Made by a program: the position numbers and the translations under genes
Notes under the pieces: model-generated
Told to the model about the DNA's origin: nothing
Databases searched by the model: none
What the model saw: the letters and a program-made list of their open reading frames with translations, nothing else
From: Ailurus styani
Taxonomy: Eukaryota > Chordata > Mammalia > Carnivora > Ailuridae
Assembly: GCA_002007465.1 (NCBI GenBank)
Contig: LNAC01000736.1
Coordinates: forward strand, 460,956 to 524,955
Direction: 5' to 3'
Length of the DNA stretch: 64,000 nt
In this document: positions 46,090 through 57,007 of the stretch, piece by piece
Position numbering within the stretch: position 1 is the stretch's first letter
Layout: every line of letters begins with the position of its first letter

Positions 46090-46377
46090 AATTCATGGAG
46101 AGACTTTGTGACAGGCAGGGCACCCCTGGAAACAGACCCTGACATGGAGAGGTGTGTGCTTTATTTTACATTCACTGGGGTGCGCTTACGGGGACAACGT
46201 CTCTAAGGGAGGTGGGGGTAAGAAAAGCAGAATTGGTAGAAGACTTAGTCTAATTGGGAGTAGTTTAGCTACAACAGAGGCTAGCCTGACATTGAAGGGA
46301 CAAATAAGGCAAGGTAAAGAGGAAGTACAAGAAGGGACAGAGAAGGGAAAGAGAAGCAGAACAAGAAAACATCCTTT
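46090..46377. other. Unrecognised, purine-rich stretch
   Basis: Purine-rich with no family recognised. It could be part of an old LTR; evidence is insufficient. Confidence 0.35.
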
Positions 46378-46567
46378 TTTTTTAAAAGATTTTATTTTAT
46401 TTATTTGACAGAGAGAGATCACAAGTAGGCAGAGGCAGGCAGAGAGAGAGGGGGAAGCAGGCTCCTTGCCGAGCAGGGAGCCCGATATGGGCCTCGATCC
46501 CAGGACCCTGAGATTATGACCTGAGCCGAAGGCAGAGGCTTTAACCCACTGAGCAACCCAGGCGCCC
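46378..46567 (-). mobile_element. Can-SINE, young type, antisense
   Basis: AAAGATTTTATTTTATTTAT to GAGCAACCCAGGCGCCC. Perfect target duplication AAGAAAACATCCTTT at 46363-46377 and 46568-46582. The 160-codon minus frame 46186-46668 runs through it and is spurious. Confidence 0.96.
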
Positions 46568-49500
46568 AAGAAAACATCCTTTAAGGCCAGTGGAGAGGAG
46601 TTCCAGAGGCATGCACGGCTGCTCCACAGATATTTGTTAGATAAATGGACCAGGAAAAAAATGACCAAATAAACAAGGTGAATATTTCAGTCACAAGACT
46701 TTTGTTTTCTGAAGGCCAACAGATCTGAGCTTATTTCCCCCACAAGTTGGCTCACTGACAACAAAGAAGTAGAGTCTTCCTAGGTGCCAGACTCTGAAGA
46801 ATGATATTCTCTAGCCATCTGTCCTCCTCGGGTATATGTTAAAATGGGAACTCCTTCTAGCACTCTGTCAGAATTCCCCAAATATCGGGGAGCCTACTGG
46901 AGCTTCAGTTGTCTGGTTCTATCTTCTCAGTGTATCTCCCAGCTTCCGGAAGAAGGTGATTCCATCGGAGGGATGCTGGCCCAATTGATGGTTAGGATGT
47001 TTCCTGAGAAGTGGGTGTATAAGGGCCCCTGTGCTACTTTCTGAGGTGCCGCCATACTATGGGCCTCCTGAGAGTAGGCACCATACATCATCTCATACTT
47101 GAGGACCCGGAGCTGTGCAGGCACATAACACAAAATTAATCTCTATCCACCTGAGCCCTGCCATCTGTGGTATATGAGACACTCTGTATCAGCTGCTTGT
47201 ACAGCTGCTTCAAGGCACCAGCCATACCCACAAGCCCTGAAAGTTATAGCATATTTCAGTCTAGACCTTCAGTGAAAGTATGGAATTTAATCAGGTAACT
47301 AATGACTTGAGGATTTTAAACCATTGTATGAAGAAAGTTCTTAAGACTAAGATAGCCCACTTGATAGACTAGCCAAAAGAGATAGGTAGGCTTTCTTTCC
47401 ACTCTGCTAGAATCTCTGAGTTGTTCTTCTCAATACATCTGGAGCTCTGGCAAATATAGCAATTATGATTCCTACCATACTTACTGAATTAGAGAATTAA
47501 CATAGGTCCTGGAAATTGAGCTGAGGAGGCTACGATTTAACTTCAAGAAATCAATATGCCCTACATGGCCCCCATAAAGATATTTGAAAATCATCCCAAT
47601 GGTGTAGGTAAAATTTGTTCACTCTCTCAATTTGATCCTGGTTGAGGCCAGAAAAGGAACTCCCTGGGAAGCAATTATAAAGGTCGGATCTCCACTTGAC
47701 TGATTTTAGATAAAGTTATAAGTATCTTAGACCATCTGTCTAAAGGTCATGTGAAGTAAGGTTCAATAGAGGATAATGACTTTAAGATGATATTAATAGC
47801 ATCTTTTTTTCTTTGTAATTTGTGTAGAGTAGGTCTAACTAAATTGATCAATTGTCTCACTGTAAGGTAGATATTGGTATAGAGGTAGGTATTTCCTTTA
47901 TCTTTTTACATATCCAGCCTATTACTCTTACGGTCAAAGGAGCTAGAAGTCCTTGCAGAGGGATGGCTTTCTCTACAGGCTGAGTGAGTCAGCAGCCATT
48001 AGTATAAAAAGTAGAAGAATCCACTTAAAAACCTTATTCTTAGTTTCTCTTAAAAGACAAGTTCTAGAAACTAGGCTGTATTCCTTAGTGGTCATATCTG
48101 GTGGAGCTGAGTAAATGGCTTCTCCTTTAGCTGGTTTGTTGCTAAATAATAGCTGATGTTTCTCTCATTCCAAGTTCTCAAGCATGTGTGACAATAAATA
48201 CAGTGTTCTCTCTGCTTGTTTCCGTTCTTGTTTTTTTTTTTTTCCCCAAAGAAGAAGAGCAAAGGGGAGAGTGGATACCACAAGGTAACTAACTCCCTGT
48301 CATATATCCTCCAATTATTTTATAGTAAGATATTAATATATTTAATATTAGCAATTGTTTACATTAATATTGAAATATATTGATTTTTACACATTAAGTG
48401 ACTATATGCATCTTGTTTGATTTTCATATTATCATATAAAAAATCTATGACTGAGTAATTTCTCATAATATGCAGATACCATTACTCAGTTAATCATCTG
48501 GATCTTTTGTTTACTATCTGTTTGCCCTTCTGGGGTTAGTAGCTGCAGATTATCTCTGGGGATCTCCTAGGGAGTTCCAGTAAGGTAAACTCAACTCTCC
48601 ATCCTCCAGCCCAAGGTTCAGAGTTGTCAAGGATTGAATCCTGGCCAATCAGTGCCTTGGCTTCCCCTGACCTCAGTGGTGGGCTGGAGAATGGGTATGT
48701 CACCATCAAAGACAGTGAATGATGAGGAGATATTTGCTGAGGCTTCTGGAACTGAAAGGGGTAAATCCTTTTCCTTTGCAGTGTACCTGGGATCGTGTCA
48801 CTGAAACTCACATCTCCAACTGGCCACTGTATGAAGTATAGGACAAGGAGACCCACCCCCTTCCACCCCACACACAGGGCACAGGGATGAAGGACAGAAG
48901 AAACCAGGCCCTAGTAATTTTGTGCAAGTCCTGCTCAAGCCTTTTGTAAGATCGGTCCAACCTCAGGACTTTGCAGGGAGGAGGGATAATTAATTTCATT
49001 TTGGTTAAGCCAGTTTGTTTCAGGCATTCTGTCACTTATGACACGTAATTAAGGGATCGATTCAAAGTGATGAGAAATGGATGGTGAGGAATTACTAATA
49101 ATATCTTCCTTCACATTTCTGAGTTTCTAAGAGAATGGTATCTCTTTTCTTGAAAAACCTATGGATTTCTACAAATATGTTGTCTGAGATGGAAAAGCAG
49201 ACTTTTTTGCCCAGGTGAAATAATCAGAAATTCTTTAAATAATAAGAAAAGGAGTAATTGTGTTGGCATGGTCTGCATGGCTGGAATGACTCCATGTCAC
49301 ACCCCTCCTGTTTTTACAATCCAAAGGGCATGGCGAAGGTCAGCTACAAGAGGACTACATAATCGGAAATTTAAAATGACCTTCTGCCTTTTAAGAACCA
49401 GAAAGAGGGTTTTCTTACTTCAACTTCTGCTCCTCCCTCCCCTGACAAATAGCCTTATTCTCATTACACACAGAGTCCGGGGCTTGGCTTTCATCACGCA

Positions 49501-50045
49501 CTGACAGGTTTCTGTTTATCTTAAGTGAGAAATGGACAAAAGGAAACACGAAACAGATGAATGGGCAAAAGTATGAATAAACAACTCGGGCAGCTGAGTA
49601 GCAGATGGCTGCAGGGCCCCCATGACTAAACAAATCGCAAGATTTCTGGGAGGAGATGCTTGTTAATGTTTTTCTCAAGCAGAAGTTCGAGTGATAGAAT
49701 AAAAATGATCTCATCGCTGACTGTAGCCTTCTGTAAAAAAGCAAAGAAAAGGTTTGCAAGAAGCAAATAAAGGCATTGTTGTTTAAGTCACTCTTTGTGC
49801 TCTCATTTATATTACAACATCTCTAACAAACCTGTGCTGGTGCTCTCTGTTGCAAATCATGGGGTACTGGGGATGCCAAGAGCAAAATGACTCCCCTGCC
49901 AACCGCATCTCTCCACCTTCCCCCCAGGAAAAGTTCTTGGAGGCATTGAGGAGAATGGCTTGCAAGTACGTAAATGGTAACGCAAGCTGTAAGAATTTCA
50001 TGGTGAAGGTATGGAACGATTGCATGCACTGTGAGAATGGCCAAT
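46568..50045. other. Longest repeat-poor unrecognised stretch
   Basis: About 3.5 kb in which I recognise no SINE, L1, L2, MIR or LTR. Frames reach 114 codons but show no domain. It could be very old LTR interior or unique sequence. Confidence 0.45.
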
Positions 50046-50049
50046 GCCA

Positions 50050-50163
50050 TGGACTTTAAGAGCAGACAGACTCAACTTTGAATCCTGAGTGGTTCTGCTC
50101 TGCCTTAGCTTCTCTGAGCTTCCATCTCTTCTTGTAAACTTAAAATAATACTACTGCTACCTT
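50050..50163 (+). mobile_element. MIR fragment
   Basis: 'TTTGAATCCTGAGTGGTTCT', 'GAGCTTCCATCTCTTCTTGT' and 'AAAATAATACTACTGCTACC' match the MIR core. Confidence 0.72.
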
Positions 50164-50299
50164 TATTTACTCAGACAACATTTATCAAAAGCAGTCTCTG
50201 GCCCTCAGACATGTGGAAGGAAACGAGAAGGCACATCCTTTCTCAGAGGCTGTGGCAAGAGTTCCTGTGGAGTTTATTGAGAAGGGCAGCAGTGGCTGA

Positions 50300-50505
50300 A
50301 GCTTACACACCCTGGAGCCAGATTCCTGCAGGAAAATCGCAGCTCTGAGGTTACTGTGTGACCTTGGGCAAGTTAATTAACTTCTCTGGGCCTCAAGTTC
50401 CTTCTTTGAAAGATGGGGCTAATAAACAGTGGATTATTATGAGAATTAAATGAGGTAATAATACATCCCCCGCATCTATTAAACCCTAAAGAACAGTGTT
50501 ACGGA
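50300..50505 (+). mobile_element. MIR SINE, well preserved
   Basis: 'CTGGAGCCAGATTCCTGCAG', 'GTGTGACCTTGGGCAAGTTA', 'CTTCTCTGGGCCTCAAGTTC', 'TTATGAGAATTAAATGAGGT': a clear MIR. Confidence 0.95.
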
Positions 50506-51195
50506 AATAAAGTAACATGCAAAGCACAGAGTGGGGCTCCCTATTCATTAAAACAAACAAACAAAAAAGCCTCGTATATTTTGCTTCTGGTGGAACACAT
50601 AGGCACATGTTAAATGCTAAAACAGCTGAGAATTGAGGTTTTTGATTGGTGAGGAAGCTAAGCATCACCATTTAAAAATAGTAAGATGTCTCACCTTGAA
50701 TTTGGTAATTTTAACTTTGAATGCAGTAATTGGACTAGAAAATCTAACAGGCTTTCAATTTAACTTCCATTTAATTAATTACTTGATCATGTAAATTAAT
50801 TCATTATTAATTTTCTTAGTGGGCCAAGCTTACATGAACCCAGCCTCTGGTATTTTCTGCCTGGATTTTGCAATGGGAAAACCCAAGTTCCTGGGCTGCA
50901 GATTTAGGAAAGTAGCTAACTGGGTTGAAGGCGGGGGAGGTGGTGGGGGGCTGTATGCCATGATTCACGGAACACAAAGTCAACCAACACTCAGTATTCA
51001 GGAAATCCTCTGCGATGGCTTTTGAGATCCTAGATAGCCGCGCATGCTGTCTTTAGGACACCCATTTTGCCAAAGCCACTGCGAGTGAGAAGCTTTGGGT
51101 GCTCTCTTTTTCTCATACTGGCACTGGTGCAAATTTTTCAAAAGATACTTGTCACTCGGTAATGTTCATGCAGCTGCTGCGCTGTGATCAGAATG

Positions 51196-51519
51196 TTAGG
51201 AGACAGATCCATGCCCAGATTTAAAGGCATCCCCAACCACTTGCAGTGTACTACGGGAAAGAGGCTTCACAAGGCACTGCCGGTGTAGTTTATGCTGCAC
51301 CTCTTGCGCGCAAGGGGTGAGCACTGTGCAGCGGGAGCAGAGCGCGGCTGAGATGCACAGGCCCAGCTTGCGCGGGCCCAGCTTCTGCAGCCTGTAAGTG
51401 CTCATTTTCTGCCTGGGAGTCTCCGCTTTGGCTCTTCGAGCACCGGCAAGATCGTGCACCACAGGCAACTTGGACTCATACCTGGTGGGTAGACTCCGTC
51501 TTTTGATATTGCCGTTCAT
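51196..51519 (-). other. Unrecognised 107-codon open frame in a CpG-rich patch
   Basis: Minus-strand ATG-to-stop frame; first residues MNGNIKRRSLPTRYESKLPV. It is basic, without an obvious signal peptide, membrane segment or known domain. The surrounding 51020-51480 has more CpG than the window average (for example GCGCGGGCCCAGC). The 5' side has a pyrimidine tract and AG (CTCTCTCCTTTTCTTAAAAG) 9 bases before the ATG, and ACCAG|GTATGAG inside could be a splice donor. It could be a retrocopy, a gene remnant or chance. No poly(A) tail or target duplication found. Confidence 0.25.
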
Positions 51520-51899
51520 TTTCTAGGTCTTTTAAGAAAAGGAGAGAGCACCACGGTTGCTTCCTGTCTCTGCGCCCTTTGCCAAGGGCTCAGCATCACC
51601 ACACTATGTTAGAGATAGGCCGACCTTATAGGTGCTACTCAGTGCAATGAAATAACACCTTCGTGAGTGGCACTTGACAGCAGAGAATCTAACATACAGC
51701 GAAGATGCAGTTGGGAAACATGAGTTTTTTTGCTAGGAGCATAGAGTTAGCACAGAACATGGAGGCCCAAATATCCCCTGACCAGGTCCCGCACCAGGGT
51801 GCTCATTGGCTCAGGACGGGCATCCTCCTGGCCCCTTTCCTCCCGGAGACGAAATGCTATCCGACTGCCCCGGTTCCCACAGTGCTGAGTGTGTGCAGT

Positions 51900-52090
51900 G
51901 ATGGGTATTACCAGCCAACTTTTATCTTATATTCTCTTCCCAACAAAACCCTAAAACCTTGTTGACTGACTCCAATTTTTTAAGATACGGAAAATAAGAG
52001 GACAATTTCTGGTCCAAAGCCTCGAGGTTGGTCAAGGGTAAAGCTGACGTTCTGATCCCAGCCTAATGCTGTTAACTTTGACGCATGCAC
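51900..52090 (-). mobile_element. Possible MIR relic, antisense
   Basis: 'TTAAGATACGGAAAATAAGA' and 'GTTCTGATCCCAGCCTAATG' are in antisense MIR order but highly diverged. Confidence 0.45.
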
Positions 52091-52199
52091 TCTTTTACTG
52101 CCTGTCAGCCTGAATTTGCTTCCAGTGACACAGGCCAGGTGAGGCACATAAAAAGATCTTTTAAAGTATATAATTTATTCCAAAACCAATTTCATAATT

Positions 52200-52240
52200 T
52201 TATTATTACTACTACTACTACTACTATTCATTGTTGTTGT
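52200..52240 (+). repeat. (ACT)n / (TTG)n short repeats
   Basis: TATTACTACTACTACTACTA followed closely by TTGTTGTTG. Confidence 0.92.
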
Positions 52241-52900
52241 TTAATAACTGGCTTAACAAATAACAAAGGATCACAGGAAAGAGTCCAATAAAATCCCCAT
52301 TTTATTGGGAAGCAGTCCCTGGTGGTGGCTCCCAAATGTCTCCTCCTGGTCCCTGAAGTCCTCACAGCAGTTTTCAGGGGAGCCAGGGTCCCCACCACCC
52401 CCCCACCGCCCTGTGCTCCCACCAGAGCCATGACTCCGCTAACTTCGGGGCCACAAGAAGGAGCCCACAGAAAAGGACTTAAGAGCATGCAGCTCTTCTC
52501 TCAGAGAGGTCACAGAGATGACTGATGATGGATATAGATTTGGTGCCTCTCATCTGCAGCAGCTTCCGGTCTCACATGTGTTTTAACTTGACAACGAAGA
52601 CAGGATGGATAGAGCAGCCCCTGTGAGTGATCTGTGATGGCCGGTGAGGAAAAGCCATGTTGATTTGCCTATGAAGAACCGCCTCTTGAAGACAAATGTT
52701 TCCTTCCTTCCTGGTCTTGAGGGACAGTTAGTGAGGGAGACACTGATTTTGGAAAACAAAAGTGAAAAGTGATTTTGTGTTTTATTACCAAGGATTTCCT
52801 TTACCTGCAGACACAAAATAGGATGCGAAGACTGTCCCTTCTTTTTGGTTTGCATTTAGAGATACCAGATGGAAGAGCCCATTTGGTTCTCTGGTAGGGT
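52241..52900. other. Unrecognised stretch
   Basis: Includes a C-rich patch near 52390-52420. No family or exon recognised. Confidence 0.4.
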
Positions 52901-52904
52901 TTTC

Positions 52905-53010
52905 CTTTCAATTATTTATACCCATGTAACGAGGGCCTACTCTGTGCCAGGCTCTGTGCTACCTGATAAGGACATTAGAATGGAGTGGTTTTTCCTACCT
53001 GAGTCAGGCA
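52905..53010 (-). mobile_element. L2 3' end fragment, antisense
   Basis: 'GAGGGCCTACTCTGTGCCAG' and 'GCTCTGTGCTACCTGATAAG' match the antisense L2 end. Confidence 0.65.
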
Positions 53011-53584
53011 AGTGAATTAATCCAGTTGATAATAAATTTTGCTAAAATGGATGGTATTCTCTGGGACAGACCAACCGATGTTAACAATCCACCTCAGTAT
53101 TTTGGTGACTTAGCATGACACTGCCCCTTCGGTGGAATGAGCCCTGTTCACCATGTGTCATCATTAGGAAAGTCAAGTTCTTTCTGCTCCAAGGCTTCAC
53201 CATCCTCTATGTTTCTTCCCAGAGTCCTCTCTCCTTCTGTTAGTGGATGGAAAGAGAGAGGGAGAATTGCTCTTGGAGGGTTTTTATGGGGCTTCCTCAG
53301 AAATGGCACAGATTATATCAGAATTCAGCCATATGGCCACATCTAAATGCAAGGGAGGGTAGAAAATATAAACTAGATGCATATGGAGCAAGAGAAGGAG
53401 GACCTGAATATTAGTGTGCACTAGAATCTCTGACATAGAGTTATGTTTGAAGACCAACGTCCTAACAATGTCCCTGTTTTAAAAGGGTGAAAGTTAACAT
53501 TGGCTCAGGCCTTCCCAGTTAGTCATGGACCAAATCATCTCCCTTATTCCCTGTTAACAGAGCCCCATTTTGCTTGTTGGGCCC

Positions 53585-53875
53585 TGCCCCAGGTGTTAAG
53601 CTCTTAGTGTTCCAAGCTTATCATGACTGATTCTATTTGGCTGACACACATTCTTAGCTTTTCTTGCAGCTAATGGTGGCAATGAGATGTCGGTAGATAT
53701 CAAATGAGGGCTTCTGAGAAAACAGTTTCTTTGTGATAAAGTGGCAGGCCTGGAAAGTAAGCTTGCTATCATGTTCTCTTCACCTTGCTTCTTGCCCTTG
53801 AATGTGGTGATGGGAACAGTGTTTAGAACTGTGACAGCCATTTTGAGACAATGAGGCAACAGCATGAAAAAAAAA
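53585..53875 (+). mobile_element. MLT1-group LTR fragment
   Basis: 'GGTGGCAATGAGATGTCGGT', then 'CTTCTTGCCCTTGAATGTGG', 'GTGACAGCCATTTTGAGACA', 'ATGAGGCAACAGC' follow the middle of old MLT1-group LTRs as I recall them. The 3' end is missing. Confidence 0.55.
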
Positions 53876-54983
53876 ATTGTGTAACTGTATGTACTCGTTT
53901 GCCTGAGACTGTCCCAGGTGAATCCTGCTGGCCCAATATAATTATTGATAATGCCCTTTTCATACTCAAAAGTGTTCTGAATTGGCCAACATATTCGTGG
54001 TCAGTCCCCGAAAAATCTTCAGGTGCTGAAGCTGATAGGAAACAGTGATTTACTTCAGTTTTGTGGAGTGGCTGGCCCAGCTCTGAAAGATTTCCCTCCT
54101 GATTTTGATTTTAAGTAAATAGCAGAAGTCTGTAAGCCTTCTTGTGTAAGCCTGTGTTAATCCAGTTTACTGTAACTTTCAACTAAAAGCTTTATTTCCT
54201 GCTAGACTTATCTTCAAATCAGGGATTTTAGAGCACCATTAGAGTTTGACCACTAATTTCAAAATACAGTCTTTTAAAGTTCTGAAGTTTGGGGGTAAGT
54301 TTCTCTTTCTGTAATTTCTGACTTGGCACGAGAATTACTGAAATGCTGCACAGAAGGCTTATTCTGTGGTATTTCCAATAGGAACCAGAAGTGGAAGTGT
54401 CAAAACTCTCACCAGGAAGCTTGTTATGAAATGTTCTGCCCAAGCTGGCAACCTCAGGTAGTTTGGAAAGTACAAATAAGAGGTATAAAAAACTCTCCTC
54501 AATGCATCTGATTTTCCCACTCTCTGGGTTTCAACTTCTCCAAGCAGACAGTACACTTCTCATAAATCTTGAAAGGTTTAAATTAAGGTTCCTTTATTTT
54601 ATCTTAAATACAGAATAAATTGTCAAGGAAATGAGGACTAGAATCCTGGGGGGAAATGTGACACTTTGCTGTCTATTGAATTTCAAAAGACTTACTGGTC
54701 AGATCTTACTGATGAAAAAGAAGTGCCAAGTGTCTGGGAGAAATTAAATTGCAGGAGAGGTAAAAATAAGTCACCGAAAGCATTGAAAAGTTAAGTGACA
54801 AATTTGCAGAATTAATTCCACAACACATTTTTTCTATGCCGTGCAGTGTAGTGTCATATTACGGGACAGCAGGACCACAGGATGAACTGCTGATGCTCTT
54901 AGTTCATTAGCACCAATTGCTAACTTAGAGACAATTTGCCTATGTTTGCGATAATCAGGTGCAATTTGAGATAAGTTTCTAAT
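53876..54983. other. Unrecognised AT-rich stretch
   Basis: No family, exon or RNA recognised. Confidence 0.42.
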
Positions 54984-55001
54984 ATGGCCAATAGGTACTT
55001 T

Positions 55002-55212
55002 AAAAAAATTTTTATTTATTTTAGAGAGAAAGAGCGTGTGCATGGAGGAGGAGAGTGGCACGGGGAGAGGGAGAATCTTTAGCCAACTCCATGCTGAGTA
55101 CAGAGCCGGACACGAGGCTTGATCTCATGACCCTGAGATCATGACCTGAGATCATGACCTGAGCTGAAACAAAGAGTAGGTCGCTTAACTGACTGCACCA
55201 CCTAGGCACCCC
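55002..55212 (-). mobile_element. Old Can-SINE with internal duplication, antisense
   Basis: 'TTTTTATTTATTTTAGAGAG', GACCCTGAGATCATGACC, CTGACTGCACCACCTAGGCA. Target duplication ATGGCCAATAGGTACTTT (54984-55001) and ATGGCCAATAGATACTTT (55213-55230). TGAGATCATGACC occurs twice in tandem (55134-55146 and 55147-55159). Confidence 0.94.
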
Positions 55213-55499
55213 ATGGCCAATAGATACTTTTTTAAAAAAAATCTTTTTCATAGGTTTCATTTTCCAAATAGCCATCCTCCCCACTTCATTACAGATGCTG
55301 CTTCTTTCAATAATCAGCATCACTCAGATCTGAACACATCTGAAACTTTTGGGTCTCTTGCTTAACATTGTTTTCCTTTGGAATTAACTTGACATGAGGT
55401 TATTAGTCTGTTATGCTAGTTAATGGATGAGCTTTTTGCTTTTACCCAGTTAGGTCACTAATAAGACGTCCCGCCTGACTTTGCTGTAATTGATTTTCC

Positions 55500-56030
55500 A
55501 CACAGCTGCCAGAATAATTTTTCTCAAATGCCAAGGCAATGCCAACCAAGCTCTGGTTGAAACGCTGCAGTGGGTATGCATTCCTAGAAGCATAGGGCCT
55601 CACCCCACTTCCTACCTAGCAAGGCCAATACATCTCTTCCTGATCTGGTCCTCTCTTACTTTTCTGGACTCACAGGCCCAGGCCCCTACTCCATCCTGAG
55701 TCCTTGCCCCAGCCATAAGGAACTTCTTTTTAATCTCCAAATTGGGGGATGCTCCATCTTCCTTCTCTGCCTTCTGTGGCTCTGTGCTTGGTATTCTTTC
55801 TCTGTGGAATATTCTTCTTACCTCTAGAAACACAACATCCATTGATTATGCCTACTTCTCTGCCCAACTTCAGCTTCAATAACAGTTTCTCTGGAAAGTC
55901 TTCTCCAACCTGGAAATCCCTGCTGAGTGACCCTTCTAGGCATTCCCAGACTTTCCCCACCAGCACTAAGCCCAGTGTATGCTAATTGCCCACTTACTGG
56001 TTTAGATTCTTTACTAACCTGAACGACCTA
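55500..56030 (+). mobile_element. L2 3' region
   Basis: 'AGCTGCCAGAATAATTTTTC', 'CTCTCTTACTTTTCTGGACT', 'TCTGTGGAATATTCTTCTTA' and 'GGAAAGTCTTCTCCAACCTG' follow L2 order on plus. The opposing short frames in it are incidental. Confidence 0.8.
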
Positions 56031-56049
56031 TTCCACTGGTGGGCAATAT

Positions 56050-56532
56050 AATAATATCCATGGATGTCCACATCTGAACCCTGAAAACCATGAGTATGTG
56101 ATTACTCTGGGGGTTGCAGGTGGAATTAAGGCTGAGCATCAGTTAATCTGAAGGTAGAGAGATGATTCTGGATTATCCAGGTGGGCCCAGTGCAATCACA
56201 GGAGGCCTTAAAAGTAGAAGGGGAGGCAGAAGAAAATCAGAGAACCGTGACTATGGAATGATGGCCAGAGACATGCACCATTGCTGGCTTTGAGATGAAG
56301 CAAGGAAGCCGTGAGCCAAGGAGTGTGGGCAGCCTCTAGAAGCTGGAGATACAAGGAAATGGGTTCCACTGGAGGTGCCAAAAAAGAATGCACCCTTGCA
56401 CACACCTTGATTTCAGTCCAGTGAGTCCCATTTTGAACCTCTAACCAAAAGAACTGGAAGATAATGAATGTGTGTTGTTTTGAGTCACTGAGTATATGGG
56501 GATTTGTTATAGCAGCATAGAAACAATAACAC
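56050..56532 (+). mobile_element. MLT1-type (MaLR) LTR
   Basis: 'GTATGTGATTACTCTGGGGG', 'TTCTGGATTATCCAGGTGGG', 'GGAGGCCTTAAAAGTAGAAG', 'CACACCTTGATTTCAGTCCA' and 'TAGCAGCATAGAAACAATAA' give the full LTR order; its extreme 5' end is not clear. It directly follows the L2. Confidence 0.85.
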
Positions 56533-56828
56533 GGGAAAGAAATGCTCTCTCTCTTTTGCTCATAGTTTCAGTCCCTGAAATGTGGTCAGTGGCTTGATAG
56601 CTACTCATTGGATGGGAGAACAGAATGGCAGGCCCAGGAAGTACTCTCAGGGAACATTATAAGAGTCAGTATGACTCAGTGTGATGCTCACAGCCTTCCT
56701 CCAGTCATCCTGCCCATGAAGATGATTCTCCATTGGGCACTTATTTCTGTGTTTGACTTTTTGCTAGAGAGGAAGACATTCTTCTCTTTGGAAGAGTTTA
56801 AGATGGTCCATACACTAACAGTAGTAAG

Positions 56829-57007
56829 CGGGAAGAAAGGGGAGAAGCTGGGTCAAAGAGAGAAGAAAGGGGGGAACCTGGGTCAGGAGAGAAGCTGGGC
56901 CAGGAGTAGGGGGGAAACTGGGTCAGGAAAGAAGAAAGGGGAGAAGCTGGGTCAGGGGAGAAGCTGGGTCAGGAAGAAAGGGAAGAGGCTAAGTCAGGAA
57001 AGAAGCT
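56829..57007 (+). repeat. G/A-rich minisatellite
   Basis: About nine imperfect copies of a 16-24 bp unit around GAGAAGCTGGGTCAGGA, alternating with GAAGAAAGGG spacers. It lies at the end of a plus frame (56608-57012) and encodes a repeated KLGQ/GSG-like peptide that is probably incidental. Confidence 0.92.

Noticed and set aside
46186..46668. 160-codon minus frame
   Set aside because: Runs through a young Can-SINE (VAQWVKASAFGSGH-type translation, seen again at other SINEs).
49928..49965. Second possible short exon (CCCCCCAG acceptor, CAA|GTACGT donor)
   Set aside because: Donor lacks the usual G before GT, there is no coding signature or partner exon; weaker than the 60638 candidate.
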